Below, piece by piece: positions 1 through 9,019 of a stretch of DNA of 54,909 nt. The notes under the pieces are model-generated. The model did not search any database and was not told the origin of the DNA. It saw nothing but the letters and a program-made list of their open reading frames with translations. The translations under genes and the position numbers were made by a program. The first letter of the stretch is position 1, and the number at the start of each line of letters is the position of its first letter. The DNA comes from Comamonadaceae bacterium PBBC1 (GTDB lineage Bacteria; Pseudomonadota; Gammaproteobacteria; Burkholderiales; Burkholderiaceae_C): the NCBI GenBank assembly GCA_002256145.1, contig NKIP01000024.1, positions 1 through 54,909 of the forward strand, read 5' to 3'.

Positions 1-54
1 TTGATTTCTGCTCGAAAAGCAAGTCCCAATGAGGCAAGGAATTACCATGCGTAA
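1..54 (+). CDS. brnT: BrnT toxin, C-terminal end (partial, runs off the left edge)
   Basis: The first 54 bases read in frame 1 as the tail of a protein ending in ISARKASPNEARNYHA and a TAA stop. The ISARKA motif followed by an E-R-x-Y stretch is the characteristic C-terminus of BrnT, a RelE-like ribonuclease toxin. Its last eight bases overlap the start of the antitoxin-like gene at 47, the usual brnT-brnA arrangement. Only 17 residues are visible, so the catalytic part lies outside the window. The family call rests on this motif and on the BrnA-like neighbour. Confidence 0.8.
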   Translation: MISARKASPNEARNYHA

Positions 55-298
55 AGAATATGATTTCAAGGCGGCAAAGCGAGGCGCTGTGTTGCCTTCA
101 ACTGGCAAAACACGTATCACGATCATGTTAGACGATGACGTGATTGAGGCGTTTCGAGCCAAAGCCGAAGCCTCTGGTCGCGGCTATCAAACTCTCATCA
201 ACGATGCGCTGCGCAACGCCATCGACCCAGAGGCAGCCCCAGTTTCTCTTCGTGCCTTGCGCACCTTGCTTGACGAACGCTTTGCGCTAGCGGCTTAA
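47..298 (+). CDS. brnA: BrnA-type antitoxin
   Basis: This 83-residue protein has the BrnA layout: a basic N-terminal stretch that would bind the toxin, then a ribbon-helix-helix DNA-binding segment (ITIMLDDDVIEAFRAKAEA, followed by GYQTLINDALRNAI, about residues 28-62). BrnA neutralises BrnT and represses the shared promoter as a dimer. The ATG at 47 is preferred over the upstream in-frame ATG at 29, because AAGGA sits 6 bases before it and the upstream choice would add non-conserved residues. The gene overlaps brnT by 8 bases, so the two are translationally coupled. The C-terminus (about residues 63-83) is less conserved. Confidence 0.85.
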   Translation: MRKEYDFKAAKRGAVLPSTGKTRITIMLDDDVIEAFRAKAEASGRGYQTLINDALRNAIDPEAAPVSLRALRTLLDERFALAA

Positions 299-341
299 CG
301 GAAGTCTTAGCACAAGCCCACCCCGTGGACCATGTTTTGTT

Positions 342-416
342 GTGGGCACCTACCCCTGTGGGCGATTGGCATGCCATGGCGGTATGCGTGAAATCGCCCA
401 CAGGGGTGGACTCCTA
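342..416. repeat. REP-like imperfect palindrome (GTGGGAGCC family)
   Basis: Two arms of about 25 bases (342-367 and 391-416, core CCCCTGTGGGCGATT and its complement) flank a 23-base loop. A close relative lies at 4467-4541. It sits between brnA and recQ and looks like a dispersed intergenic palindrome rather than a gene. The first arm is slightly degenerate. Confidence 0.75.
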
Positions 417-498
417 CAAACAACCTCACTTCCATCGCCAACGGCGTGCTCAATCATAGGGGACAATCAGGGCTTCTCAAAAGCTGTTCATCCTGCCC

Positions 499-2340
499 TT
501 GTCCCCTCACCTGCCTATCCTGCGCGAAATTTTTGGCTACGACGCCTTTCGCGGCCCGCAGCAAGCCATCATTGACCATGTGGCCGCTGGTGGCGATGCA
601 CTGGTGCTCATGCCCACGGGCGGGGGCAAGTCGCTGTGCTATCAAATTCCGGCCATTGCCCGCCAGCGGGCTGGGCAAGGCATCACGGTGGTGGTCTCGC
701 CGCTGATCGCGCTGATGCACGACCAGGTCGGCGCCCTGCACGAAGCGGGCGTGAGCGCCGCCTTTCTCAACTCCACCCTGAGCAGCGAAGAAGCCAGTGA
801 CGTTGAGCGGCGTTTGCTGCGCGGCGAAATCACCTTGCTCTATGCCGCGCCAGAGCGTGTGACCAACGGCCGGTTTTTGGCCCAAATGGATTCCTTGCAA
901 GAGCGCGGGCTGCTGAGTCTGTTTGCCATTGACGAGGCGCATTGCGTGAGCCAGTGGGGCCACGACTTCCGGCCCGAGTACCGGGGCCTGTCGGTGCTGC
1001 ACGAGCGCTACCCCAGCGTGCCGCGTGTGGCGCTCACCGCCACGGCCGATGCCTTGACCCGCGCCGACATCGTCGAACGCCTGCAGCTGGAAAGCGCCGA
1101 GCTCTTCATCAGCAGCTTTGACCGGCCCAACATCCGCTACACCATCGTCGAGAAAAAAGACGCCAGCACCCAGTTGCTGCGCTTCATCGAGCGCGAGCAC
1201 CCCGAAGAAGCAGGCGTGGTCTATTGCCAGTCACGCAAGCGGGTCGAAGAGATCGCGGTCATGTTGTGCGAAGCGGGCATCCACGCGCTGCCGTACCACG
1301 CAGGCCTGGACACCGCCGTGCGACAGCGCCACCAGAACGAATTTTTGCGCGAAGAGGGCGTGGTGATGGTCGCCACGGTGGCCTTTGGCATGGGCATCGA
1401 CAAGCCCGATGTGCGTTTTGTGGCGCACCTGGACATGCCCAAAAACATCGAAGGCTACTACCAAGAGACCGGTCGCGCCGGGCGCGATGGCCTGGCGTCT
1501 GACGCGTGGATGGCCTACGGCCTGCAAGACGTGGTGAATCAGCGCCGCATGATCGACGAGAGCCCGGCGGGCGAAGACTTCAAGCAAGTCATGCGCGGCA
1601 AGCTCGACGCGCTGCTGGCCCTGGCTGAAGCGACCGACTGCCGCCGCGTGCGGCTTTTGGGTTACTTTGGCGAGCCCAGCACCCCCTGCGGCAACTGCGA
1701 CAACTGCTTGCACCCGCCCCAGGTGTGGGACGGCACCGATGCAGCACGCAAGCTGCTGTCCACCGTCTACCGCACGCACCAAAGCAGCGGCCACCACTTT
1801 GGTGCAGGCCACACCATGGACATTGTTCGGGGCAAAAAAACAGAAAAAGTGGCGCAGCGCGGCCATGAAAGCATCAGCACCTTTGGCTTGGGCGCCGATT
1901 ACAGCGAACAGCAACTGCGTGCCGTGATGCGCCAGCTGATCGCCATTGGCGCACTGCATGTGCACACCGACGACGGTTTCAGCACCCTGCACCTGACCGA
2001 AGCCTCGCGTGCCGTGCTCAAAGGCGATGTGCCGGTGCAGCTGCGCGAAAGCACCAGCCAGCGCGGTGACAAACGCCCCCGCACGCGCAACGCCCCCGCG
2101 CCGGCAGCCGCCAATCTGGGGCAAGACGCCATGGTGCGCTACATCCACCTCAAGGCCTGGCGCGCCGAGGTGGCCAAAGAGCACAACCTGCCCGCGTATG
2201 TGATTTTTCACGACGCCACGCTGGCCGCCATTGCCCAAGCTGCACCGCAAAGTCTGTCTGACCTGCAAGGCATCAGTGGGCTGGGTGTGAAAAAGCTCGA
2301 AGCCTATGGTGCGCAAGTGCTCAAAGTCTGCAAGGACTGA
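499..2340 (+). CDS. recQ: ATP-dependent DNA helicase RecQ
   Basis: This is a 613-residue 3'-5' DNA helicase acting in recombinational repair and at stalled forks. Visible motifs are Walker A TGGGKS (residues 40-45), the DEAH box (145-148) within [19 protein letters not shown], motif [12 protein letters not shown], a zinc-binding cluster in the RecQ-C region ([11 protein letters not shown], then CGNCDNC), and a C-terminal HRDC domain ending near the stop. Length and domain order match full-length bacterial RecQ. The frame opens at 460 after a TAG, and TTG at 499 is the only plausible start leading straight into the conserved N-terminus. No strong ribosome-binding site is visible. It stands alone and is followed by repeats and a short terminator. 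Confidence 0.96.
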   Translation: MSPHLPILREIFGYDAFRGPQQAIIDHVAAGGDALVLMPTGGGKSLCYQIPAIARQRAGQGITVVVSPLIALMHDQVGALHEAGVSAAFLNSTLSSEEASDVERRLLRGEITLLYAAPERVTNGRFLAQMDSLQERGLLSLFAIDEAHCVSQWGHDFRPEYRGLSVLHERYPSVPRVALTATADALTRADIVERLQLESAELFISSFDRPNIRYTIVEKKDASTQLLRFIEREHPEEAGVVYCQSRKRVEEIAVMLCEAGIHALPYHAGLDTAVRQRHQNEFLREEGVVMVATVAFGMGIDKPDVRFVAHLDMPKNIEGYYQETGRAGRDGLASDAWMAYGLQDVVNQRRMIDESPAGEDFKQVMRGKLDALLALAEATDCRRVRLLGYFGEPSTPCGNCDNCLHPPQVWDGTDAARKLLSTVYRTHQSSGHHFGAGHTMDIVRGKKTEKVAQRGHESISTFGLGADYSEQQLRAVMRQLIAIGALHVHTDDGFSTLHLTEASRAVLKGDVPVQLRESTSQRGDKRPRTRNAPAPAAANLGQDAMVRYIHLKAWRAEVAKEHNLPAYVIFHDATLAAIAQAAPQSLSDLQGISGLGVKKLEAYGAQVLKVCKD

Positions 2341-2367
2341 ATCCACGCCATCGGAATCCTGGGTCCC

Positions 2368-2432
2368 TGCAGGAGCCAGCCCTGCTGGCGATGGTGATTG
2401 TGCCTTTGTAGGAGCCAGCCCTGCTGGCGATG
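2368..2432. repeat. Two tandem REP-like units
   Basis: Two copies of a 26-base unit (core GGAGCCAGCCCTGCTGGCGA) lie at 2368-2393 and 2407-2432. Each contains a small internal palindrome (CCAGCCCTGCTGG). They belong to the same GTAGGAGCC family seen at 33391 and inside the permease gene at 45191. They lie just after recQ. Confidence 0.8.
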
Positions 2433-2438
2433 TGTTGC

Positions 2439-2456
2439 ACCCCTGAAGGGGTTTTT
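2439..2456 (+). terminator. Rho-independent terminator after recQ
   Basis: A short stem ACCCC/GGGGT with a TGAA loop is followed by a run of T. It sits 100 bases past the recQ stop and before queC. The stem is only five base pairs, so the terminator may be weak. Confidence 0.55.
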
Positions 2457-2488
2457 GCCGGACTATTCAGGGCATTGACAGCGTTAAC

Positions 2489-3217
2489 ATGCCAAGTATG
2501 CACACTTCAGCCCTTGTTCTTTTTTCGGGGGGTCAGGATTCGACCACCTGCCTGGCCCATGCCCTCACACGTTACGAGCGCGTCGAAACCTTGGCGTTTG
2601 ACTATGGCCAACGCCACAAGGTGGAGCTGGATGCCCGCATGAACGTGTTGGCGGCCATTCGGGCGCGATTCCCGCAATGGGCACCCAAAATGGGCGAAGA
2701 CCATTTGCTGGATGCGGGCATCCTGGGCCAGATCAGCGAAACATCCCTGACCCGCGACACCGCCATTGCAATGGAAAGCTCGGGCCTGCCCAACACCTTT
2801 GTGCCGGGGCGCAACCTGCTGTTTCTCACGCTGGCAGCTGCCTTGGCTTACCGCCGGGGTTTGCAGGTCATCGTCACAGGCGTTTGCGAGACCGATTTTT
2901 CGGGCTACCCCGACTGCCGTGACGACACCATGAAGGCCATGCAGGTCGCCCTGTCGCTGGGCATGGACCGCAAGCTGCTGATCGAAACCCCGCTCATGTG
3001 GATCGACAAGGCGCAAACTTGGCAGCTGGCGCACGACCTGGGCCAAAAGGCTGACCCGGCACAAGGCGGGCAGGCGCTGGTGGACCTGATCGTGGAGCAC
3101 ACCCACACCTGCTACCTGGGCGACCGCAGCCAACGCCACGACTGGGGCTATGGCTGCGGCCAGTGCCCGGCGTGTCAGTTGCGGGCGGCGGGGTTTGGGC
3201 GGTACCCCAAACCTTGA
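2489..3217 (+). CDS. queC: 7-cyano-7-deazaguanine synthase QueC
   Basis: QueC converts 7-carboxy-7-deazaguanine to preQ0 with ATP and ammonia, a step in queuosine tRNA modification. The 242-residue sequence opens with the PP-loop SGGQDST (about residues 11-17) and ends with the zinc-binding cluster [14 protein letters not shown], preceded by HTCYLG, both standard for the family. Length is normal. Start could be ATG 2489 or 2498; neither has a strong ribosome-binding site. No other queuosine gene is adjacent. Confidence 0.95.
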   Translation: MPSMHTSALVLFSGGQDSTTCLAHALTRYERVETLAFDYGQRHKVELDARMNVLAAIRARFPQWAPKMGEDHLLDAGILGQISETSLTRDTAIAMESSGLPNTFVPGRNLLFLTLAAALAYRRGLQVIVTGVCETDFSGYPDCRDDTMKAMQVALSLGMDRKLLIETPLMWIDKAQTWQLAHDLGQKADPAQGGQALVDLIVEHTHTCYLGDRSQRHDWGYGCGQCPACQLRAAGFGRYPKP

Positions 3218-3227
3218 CCCTTAACTG

Positions 3228-3303
3228 TAGGTCGGCGGCTTCAGCCCCGACATGGGGCCTGCGCCGTGCCCACCCCCTGTCGGACCTGAAGGTGCCGACC
3301 TAC
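3228..3303. repeat. REP-like palindrome (GTAGGTCGG family)
   Basis: It begins GTAGGTCGGCGGCTTCAGCC and ends with the complementary GCCGACCTAC, with partly matching arms. Related copies lie at 7379-7451 and 39735-39806, and a half copy at 4565-4587. It fills the gap between queC and the metH half. Confidence 0.8.
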
Positions 3304-3340
3304 CAAAATACGCGGGCGCTGCTTTCCTACAATACACCCC

Positions 3341-4387
3341 ATGAAACCCCTGACCTACACCCGCGCCCAGGCGCTGCCCGAGATCCTGAACACCCGCATC
3401 GCCATCCTCGACGGGGCCATGGGCACCATGATCCAGCGATTCAAACTGTCTGAAGCCGATTACCGGGGAGAGCGTTTCAAGGACTTTCCCAAAGACGTCA
3501 AGGGCAACAACGAGCTGCTCAGCTTGACCCGCCCCGACGTGATCCGCGACATCCACGAAGGGTATCTGGCCGCTGGGGCCGACATGATCGAGACCAACAC
3601 CTTTGGCGCGACCACGGTGGCCCAGGCCGACTACGACATGCAGCACCTGGCCCGCGAGATGAACCTGCAGTCTGCCAAGATTGCCCGTGCCGCTTGCGAC
3701 AAGTTTTCAACCCCCGACAAACCCCGTTTTGTGGTGGGCGCACTCGGCCCCACGCCCAAGACCGCCAGCATCAGCCCCGACGTGAACGACGCCGGTGCCC
3801 GCAACGTGACTTTTGAAGAGCTGCGCGCTGCTTATTACGAGCAGGTCGAAGCGCTGGTCGAAGGCGGCTCGGACGTGCTGCTGGTCGAAACGATTTTTGA
3901 CACACTGAATGCCAAGGCCGCGCTGTTTGCCATCGAAGAGTTTTTTGAAGCCAGTGGCGAGCGCCTGCCCCTGATCATCAGCGGCACGGTGACCGACGCT
4001 TCGGGCCGCATTTTGAGTGGCCAGACCGTGACGGCGTTTTGGCACAGCGTGCGCCACGCCCAGCCCCTGGCCATTGGCCTGAACTGTGCTTTGGGGGCCA
4101 CGCTGATGCGCCCTTACATCCAAGAGCTGAACAAGGTCGCGGGCGACACCTTCATCAGCTGCTACCCCAATGCCGGTTTGCCCAACCCCATGAGCGACAC
4201 CGGTTTTGATGAAACGCCTGAGGTGACCAGCCGCTTGCTGCACGAGTTTGCCGCCGAAGGCCTGGTTAACATCGTCGGCGGCTGCTGCGGCACCACGCCC
4301 GACCACATCGGTGCCATCGGCCGCGCCGTGGCACCTTTGGCACCACGCAATGTGCACGGCGGATTTTTCTACAAAGAAGCGGCCTGA
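3341..4387 (+). CDS. metH: Methionine synthase, N-terminal homocysteine-binding half (split MetH)
   Basis: This 348-residue protein is the homocysteine S-methyltransferase module of cobalamin-dependent methionine synthase. It opens with [11 protein letters not shown] (about residues 22-32). The zinc cysteines are the one in GLNC (about residue 248) and the pair in GGCCGTT (about 315-316). It ends naturally after the barrel with its own stop, so it is a split gene rather than a truncation. The folate, B12 and reactivation domains are encoded separately at 27556-30306. The two proteins presumably assemble to methylate homocysteine. Split metH is usual in Burkholderiales, typically as neighbours; here the parts are 23 kb apart. 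No riboswitch is seen in front of this half. Confidence 0.93.
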   Translation: MKPLTYTRAQALPEILNTRIAILDGAMGTMIQRFKLSEADYRGERFKDFPKDVKGNNELLSLTRPDVIRDIHEGYLAAGADMIETNTFGATTVAQADYDMQHLAREMNLQSAKIARAACDKFSTPDKPRFVVGALGPTPKTASISPDVNDAGARNVTFEELRAAYYEQVEALVEGGSDVLLVETIFDTLNAKAALFAIEEFFEASGERLPLIISGTVTDASGRILSGQTVTAFWHSVRHAQPLAIGLNCALGATLMRPYIQELNKVAGDTFISCYPNAGLPNPMSDTGFDETPEVTSRLLHEFAAEGLVNIVGGCCGTTPDHIGAIGRAVAPLAPRNVHGGFFYKEAA

Positions 4388-4398
4388 AGTCCTCCCGT

Positions 4399-4424
4399 CA
4401 TTTCGGCGCTGAAGCGCCGAAATG
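4399..4424. terminator. Strong hairpin after metH N-terminal half
   Basis: CATTTCGGCGCT and its exact complement are separated by GA, giving a nearly perfect 12-bp stem 12 bases past the stop codon. It has no T run, so it may stabilise the transcript end or act as a poor terminator rather than a classical Rho-independent one. Confidence 0.5.
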
Positions 4425-4466
4425 CAGGTTCCTTCTAATCGCCGAAGGCGATGGCCTTTCACCTTT

Positions 4467-4541
4467 GTGGGAGCCCACCCCTGTGGGCGATGCCATGCCT
4501 TGGTGGTGTACGTGCAATCGCCCACAGGGGTGGGCTCCTAC
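4467..4541. repeat. REP-like palindrome (GTGGGAGCC family)
   Basis: Arms starting GTGGGAGCCCACCCCTGTGG and ending in its complement (GGTGGGCTCCTAC) are nearly perfect. It is the better-preserved relative of the copy at 342-416. A half copy of the other family (GTCGGTGGCTTTAGCCCCGA) follows at 4565-4587. Confidence 0.8.
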
Positions 4542-4594
4542 CAAATAGCCAGAGGCTCAGTTTTGTCGGTGGCTTTAGCCCCGATAGGGCGTGT

Positions 4595-5335
4595 TCAATC
4601 GACCAGCAACAAACGCTGCAACTCGGTGATTTCTTGCGGACTCAGCCCAATCGCCCCATGCAAATAGGCGCTCATGCCGCCGTGCTGGGCATCCACCGCC
4701 TCGAACGCGGCCTGTAAAAACTCCGGCTGCACTTGCCAGAGCACTTTCATCACATGCGGGTGGCCCTGGCCTTCCAGGCGGGTGTCACGCTTGTACAGTT
4801 GGTTGGTGAGCAAATAGTCGTGCTCAATGGTGGCCCTGTCCACACCCAACGCTGACAGCAGCAGCGCTGCTGCAAAGCCGGTGCGGTCTTTGCCTGCGGT
4901 GCAGTGAAACACCTGGGGGGTGGGTTGCTCCAGCAAATGCTTCAAGAAGCGCCCAAAGGTGTTGGCGTTGCGGTTGACAAAATCGCGGTAGGTCTCGCGC
5001 ATCAGCTCGACGGTCTCTTCGGTGGTGGGCACGATGCCTTGGGCCACCAAGCTCTGCATGCGGGCAATCACGGTGGGCTCGATGGTCAGGGCCACACGCT
5101 GCACGCCCGGGATGTCGTAAGGCGTGGCGGTGTACTCGGCCACCCCGCGAAAGTCCAGGCTGTGCCCCACACCCATCGCCTGCAAACGGGCCACATCGGC
5201 ATCGCTCAAACCGGCCAGATGGTCTGAGCGGAACACCCGACCACGGCGCACGCGCTGGCCGTGGGACGTCAGGTAGCCGCCGACATCACGGAAGTTGGAA
5301 GCGCCTTGCAGCAGAGCGGGGGTTACCGGGGTCAT
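4595..5335 (-). CDS. Protein-tyrosine phosphatase family protein (Y_phosphatase3 type)
   Basis: The 246-residue protein has the loop HCTAGKDRTG with catalytic Cys145 and Arg151, the C-x5-R signature of cysteine phosphatases. It also has the NFRDVGGY motif near the N-terminus (about residues 14-21) and FRSDHLAGLSDADV, both typical of the bacterial Y_phosphatase3 / SiwA-like family. These enzymes dephosphorylate phosphotyrosine or phosphoinositides; the substrate is unknown here. Start at ATG 5335 is chosen because homology begins at once. Reading upstream to 5506 would add about 57 unconserved residues that overlap the divergent kinase gene. Confidence 0.88.
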   Translation of the reverse strand: MTPVTPALLQGASNFRDVGGYLTSHGQRVRRGRVFRSDHLAGLSDADVARLQAMGVGHSLDFRGVAEYTATPYDIPGVQRVALTIEPTVIARMQSLVAQGIVPTTEETVELMRETYRDFVNRNANTFGRFLKHLLEQPTPQVFHCTAGKDRTGFAAALLLSALGVDRATIEHDYLLTNQLYKRDTRLEGQGHPHVMKVLWQVQPEFLQAAFEAVDAQHGGMSAYLHGAIGLSPQEITELQRLLLVD

Positions 5336-5479
5336 GGGGGGAAATCGTGGATAAAAGATGTGTCCATTGTCGTTGCCCCGCAGGGGCCAGCGTGTTGCTG
5401 CAGGCGACAAAGCCTCATCTGGCCAAGGTGAAGGTGTGGGCAATGCCCTGGTGTGGCACACCGCTTGCTTGTCTGGTGC

Positions 5480-6688
5480 ATGCACCTTGATTTGAACCCG
5501 CTCCAACCCGTCGGCCCGGGTGTCTCCAGTGCCTGGCGTGACCCGTTAGGCCTCATGCTGGCATCCACTGGCGAGGGCGTGTTCGGGGTGGATCTGGAGG
5601 GGCTGTGTGTGTTCATCAACCCAGCTGGGGCGCGCATGATCGGTTTTGAGCCGCAGCAGGTGCTGGGCCAAAACATGCATGTGCTGACGCACCACGCCCA
5701 TGCCGATGGCACGCATTACCCCATGGACGACTGCCCCATTTACAACGCCTTTCGGCGCGGCGAGCCCTGCCGCATCGACAGCGAGGTGTTCTGGCGCGCA
5801 GACGGCAGCAGCTTTCCGGTGGAGTATTCGAGTTACCCCGTGTTTGACCAAGGCCAAGTGCGCGGTGCGGTGGTCACGTTTGTGGACATCACCGAGCGCA
5901 AGCGGGCCGAAGACGCTTTGCACCAGGCCAAGGACGAGCTTGAAGTGCGCGTGGCCGAGCGCACCCATGCTCTGGAAACCGCTTTGCAACAGCTGCGCGA
6001 ACTGGCTGCCTGGTCTGACGCTGTGCGCGAAGAAGAGCGCACCCGCATCGCCCGCGAGGTGCATGACGAGTTGGGCAGCTTGCTGGTGGCCCTGAAGATG
6101 GATGTGGGCTGGCTCGACAAGCGCCTGTCCGAGCAGGAGCAGCGGGCGGCCGAAGACGCGCAAGCCATGCGCGAGAAGATGCGAGGCAAGTGCCAAAACA
6201 TGAGCCGCTTGATTGAGAACGCGGTGGTCAATGTGGGGCGCATCATCACCGACTTGCGCCCCAGCATCTTGGACCACCAGGGCCTGTGGGGTGCGCTGGA
6301 GTGGCAGGCGCAGGAGTTTGTGCAGTCGGCTGAGCAAGAACTCAAGTGGTGCATGGAGGTCAACGAGCAACGGGCGTTGCCAGAGCCCATGGCCATGGCG
6401 GTCTTCAGGATCTTTCAGGAAATGCTGAGCAACGTGGGCCGACACGCCCGGGCTCACACGGTGGATGTGGACATGGTGGAGCGTGAGGGCTGGTTGCACT
6501 TGTCCGTGGAAGACGATGGCTGCGGTGCCTTGCCGCAGGTGTTTGAGTCGCCGCAGGCCTACGGCATCCTGGGCATGCGTGAGCGGGCACGCCACTTTGG
6601 CGGCGTGATCGACATTGACAGCCAACCTGGCAGGGGCACCCGCATGCGGCTGTCCATGCCCTTGCCCGTTCTAGAGGCTGCGCCATGA
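5480..6688 (+). CDS. PAS-domain sensor histidine kinase, NarX/HisKA_3 type
   Basis: The protein is 402 residues if started at ATG 5480 (an in-frame start at 5453 would add nine). A PAS domain with a PAC end (about residues 20-140, ending VVTFVDITERKRAE) leads through a coiled coil to a HisKA_3 dimerisation domain with the phospho-acceptor His195 in ARIAREVHDELG-like context (RIAREVHDELGSLL). A HATPase domain (DDGCGALP, then GILGMRERARHFGG, GRGTRMRLSMP) closes it. No membrane segment or signal peptide is visible, so it senses a cytoplasmic cue. It overlaps the response regulator gene by 4 bases (ATGA), so kinase and regulator form a pair. The signal is unknown. Confidence 0.92.
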   Translation: MHLDLNPLQPVGPGVSSAWRDPLGLMLASTGEGVFGVDLEGLCVFINPAGARMIGFEPQQVLGQNMHVLTHHAHADGTHYPMDDCPIYNAFRRGEPCRIDSEVFWRADGSSFPVEYSSYPVFDQGQVRGAVVTFVDITERKRAEDALHQAKDELEVRVAERTHALETALQQLRELAAWSDAVREEERTRIAREVHDELGSLLVALKMDVGWLDKRLSEQEQRAAEDAQAMREKMRGKCQNMSRLIENAVVNVGRIITDLRPSILDHQGLWGALEWQAQEFVQSAEQELKWCMEVNEQRALPEPMAMAVFRIFQEMLSNVGRHARAHTVDVDMVEREGWLHLSVEDDGCGALPQVFESPQAYGILGMRERARHFGGVIDIDSQPGRGTRMRLSMPLPVLEAAP

Positions 6689-7338
6689 ACGCGACAGTGC
6701 GCGTACTCCTGGGCGACGACCACAAGATCGTGCGTGAAGGCCTGAAGATGGTCTTGGCCGATGACCCTTTGCTGCAGGTGGTGGCCGAAGCAGAGACCGG
6801 CCCCGGCGTGCTGGACGCGGTGCAAAAACTTCAAGGACCGCAGGGCATTGACGTGGTCCTGCTCGACATCGCCATGCCTGGCATGGACGGGCTGGATGTG
6901 TTGCAGGCGCTGCGGCGCGACTGGCCCGGCTTGCCGGTGTTGATGCTCAGCACCTACCCCGAAAAACAATACGCCGTGCGCTGCATCCAATTGGGGGCCT
7001 CGGGTTACCTGAACAAAAGCACCGACCCCGATGACTTGATGGCAGCGCTGCGGCGCGTGGCGGCAGGCGGCATGCACGTCACGCCCGCCACGGCAGAGGC
7101 GCTGGCCAACCTGGTGAGCCAGGGCCGCACCAAAAGCGGGATCGAACTGCTTTCGCACCGCGAGCACCAGGTTTACCTTTTGTTGACCCAAGGCCACACC
7201 GTGACCGAAATTGGTGCACAGCTGAGCCTGGCCCCCAACACGGTGAGCACTTACCGTGCACGCATCCTGGAAAAGACAGGCACCAAGAACGATGTGGAGC
7301 TGGCTTTGTACGCGCAAAGCTTGAGCGGGGCTTGTTGA
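6685..7338 (+). CDS. LuxR/NarL-family response regulator
   Basis: In this 217-residue regulator the receiver domain has Asp11/Asp12, phospho-acceptor Asp61 (VVLLDIAMPGMDG), Ser/Thr 89-90 and Lys111. A LuxR-type helix-turn-helix follows (LSHREHQVYLLLTQGHTVTEIG, then NTVSTYRARILEKTG, about residues 152-205). It is the cognate partner of the kinase that it overlaps by 4 bases. Its targets are not evident; the neighbouring cyanate operon is possible but has a sigma-54 promoter, which NarL-type regulators do not normally activate. The spacer after it holds a REP-like palindrome. Confidence 0.93.
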   Translation: MNATVRVLLGDDHKIVREGLKMVLADDPLLQVVAEAETGPGVLDAVQKLQGPQGIDVVLLDIAMPGMDGLDVLQALRRDWPGLPVLMLSTYPEKQYAVRCIQLGASGYLNKSTDPDDLMAALRRVAAGGMHVTPATAEALANLVSQGRTKSGIELLSHREHQVYLLLTQGHTVTEIGAQLSLAPNTVSTYRARILEKTGTKNDVELALYAQSLSGAC

Positions 7339-7378
7339 TCGATCCAGTGAGCGTTTGCACCACTGTTGGCGTCCTTTT

Positions 7379-7451
7379 GTAGGTCGGAGCTTCAGCTCCG
7401 ACGCGTTTGAGCAGGCATGGGTTCATGTCGGGGCTGAAGCCGCCGACCTAC
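7379..7451. repeat. REP-like palindrome (GTAGGTCGG family)
   Basis: Starts GTAGGTCGGAGCTTCAGCTC and ends GGGGCTGAAGCCGCCGACCTAC-like, with complementary arms around a loop of about 25 bases. It sits between the response regulator and the cyanate operon and could serve as a transcript end, though there is no T run. Confidence 0.8.
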
Positions 7452-7558
7452 TACAAGGCAATTGCGCCGTGCATTTGTAGGGGCCGCCCTACAAAGCATC
7501 GACAAGCCCCTCACGAAATGAAGCCGTGCCCCACGGATGGCATGCATTCAAGGATTTC

Positions 7559-7574
7559 TGGCCCGCAGCTTGCA
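7559..7574 (+). promoter_or_regulatory. Sigma-54 (-24/-12) promoter of the cyanate operon
   Basis: TGGCCCGCAGCTTGCA matches the sigma-54 consensus TGGCACG-N4-TTGCA with one substitution and the required GG-N10-GC spacing. Transcription would begin near 7585, about 23 bases before the cynA ATG at 7608, leaving room for GAGG at 7599-7602. Nitrogen control through an NtrC-type activator is the natural inference for a cyanate operon. No clear NtrC site was found upstream. Confidence 0.75.
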
Positions 7575-7607
7575 TGGGCATGAGCATCTTCAATCTACGA
7601 GGTTGCC

Positions 7608-9014
7608 ATGTCTGAATTTTTTGATCCTTACAACGCCGACCGCCCCTTGATGCTCAAGTGCAGCTGCGGCCGTGACCATTCGCCCGCAGACCACCACGCC
7701 GAGGTGGCCGCCGATGCCGCAGCCGTGCAGCTGCGTGCCCGTTCGGAAACCGCCGAGTTCGAAGCCTACAGCCAGGAGTTCATCGAAGCCACCTTGGTCA
7801 AATCGCTGTTTCCGCACGATGAAGAGCGCCGCATGTTCTTGCGCGCCGTGGGCAAAAAAACCGCCATGGCCGCCATTGCCAGTGTGCTGCCTGTGGCCAG
7901 CTTGCAGGCCATGGCGCAAAGCAAAGGCCCCTTGGAAAAAACCAAGCTCAAGATCGGCTTCATTCCAATCACCTGCGCCACCCCGCTCATCATGGCGCAC
8001 CCCTTGGGCTTTTACAGCAAGCAAGGCCTGGAAGTCGAAGTCACCAAAACCGCAGGTTGGGCTTTGGTGCGCGACAAGATGATCAACAAGGAATACGACG
8101 CCTCGCATTTCCTCTCGCCCATGCCCTTGGCCATCAGCATGGGGCTGGGCTCGAATGCCACGCCCATGAACGTGGCCACGGTGCAAAACGTCAACGGCCA
8201 GGCCATCACACTGGCCATGAAGCACAAAGAAAACCGCGACCCCAAAAACTGGAAGGGCTTCAAGTTTGGCGTGCCCTTTGACTACTCCATGCACAACTTC
8301 TTGTTGCGCTATTACCTGGCGGAAAACGGTATCAACCCCGACACCGATGTGCAAATCCGCGTGATCCCGCCCGCCGAGATGGTGGCCAACTTGCGTGCGG
8401 GCAACATCGACGGTTTCCTGGGCCCTGATCCGTTCAACCAGCGTGCGGTGTTTGACGAAGTCGGCTTCATCCACATCTTGACCAAAGACTTGTGGAATGG
8501 TCACCCTTGCTGCGCCTTTGGCACCAGCACCGAGTTCATTCAAAAGAACCCCAACACCTTTGCCGCGCTGTACCGCGCTGTGCTCACGGCTGCGGCCATG
8601 GCGCGACAAGCCGAGAACCGTGAATTGATCGCCAAGGTGATCGCGCCTGCGCAGTACCTGAACCAGCCCGAAGCCGTGCTCAACCAGGTACTGACGGGCA
8701 AGTTTGCCGACGGTCTGGGCAAAGTCATGAACGTGCCCGACCGCGCCGACTTTGACCCCATGCCTTGGCAGAGCATGGCGGTGTGGATGCTCACGCAAAT
8801 GAAGCGCTGGGGTTATGTGAAGGGCGATGTGAATTACAAACAAATCGCCGAAAAGGTCTTCCTGATCACCGATGCGCGCAAGCACATGAAAGATCTGGGG
8901 CAGCCTTTCACCGCAGGCCCTGCCTATGCCAAGCACACCATCATGGGCAAGCCCTTTGACGCCGCCAAGCCTGAGGAATACATCAAGAGCTTTGCGATCA
9001 ACAAGATGGGTTAA
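7608..9014 (+). CDS. cynA: Cyanate/nitrate-type ABC transporter, substrate-binding protein
   Basis: A 468-residue periplasmic binding protein of the NrtA/CmpA/SsuA-like family. Before a Tat-type signal (RRMFLRAVGKK, Arg74-Arg75, then a hydrophobic stretch ending ASLQAMAQ) lies an unusual leader of about 73 residues with a Cys-rich start (KCSCGRDH); similar leaders are seen in beta-proteobacterial members. The mature protein begins near residue 104 and has the fold's typical IGFIPITCATPLIMA opening. It captures substrate for the CynB/CynD transporter; cyanate is inferred from cynS at the operon's end. A GAGG ribosome-binding site lies 6 bases before the ATG. cynB follows after 5 bases. Confidence 0.85.
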   Translation: MSEFFDPYNADRPLMLKCSCGRDHSPADHHAEVAADAAAVQLRARSETAEFEAYSQEFIEATLVKSLFPHDEERRMFLRAVGKKTAMAAIASVLPVASLQAMAQSKGPLEKTKLKIGFIPITCATPLIMAHPLGFYSKQGLEVEVTKTAGWALVRDKMINKEYDASHFLSPMPLAISMGLGSNATPMNVATVQNVNGQAITLAMKHKENRDPKNWKGFKFGVPFDYSMHNFLLRYYLAENGINPDTDVQIRVIPPAEMVANLRAGNIDGFLGPDPFNQRAVFDEVGFIHILTKDLWNGHPCCAFGTSTEFIQKNPNTFAALYRAVLTAAAMARQAENRELIAKVIAPAQYLNQPEAVLNQVLTGKFADGLGKVMNVPDRADFDPMPWQSMAVWMLTQMKRWGYVKGDVNYKQIAEKVFLITDARKHMKDLGQPFTAGPAYAKHTIMGKPFDAAKPEEYIKSFAINKMG

Positions 9015-9019
9015 TCCAC

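Noticed and set aside
2368..2432. Tandem repeats resembling a tiny CRISPR array
   Set aside because: Only two units with a 13-base gap, each internally palindromic and found singly elsewhere; no cas genes. REP-like elements explain them.
7525..7560. Possible NtrC site (GTGCC...GGCAT) upstream of the cyanate sigma-54 promoter
   Set aside because: It lies too close to the -24 element and does not match the NtrC consensus well enough to claim.
7590..8936. A 448-codon open frame on the minus strand opposite cynA
   Set aside because: Composition typical of an antisense shadow (His/Val-rich, no motif), and the cynA frame has a signal peptide and family motifs.
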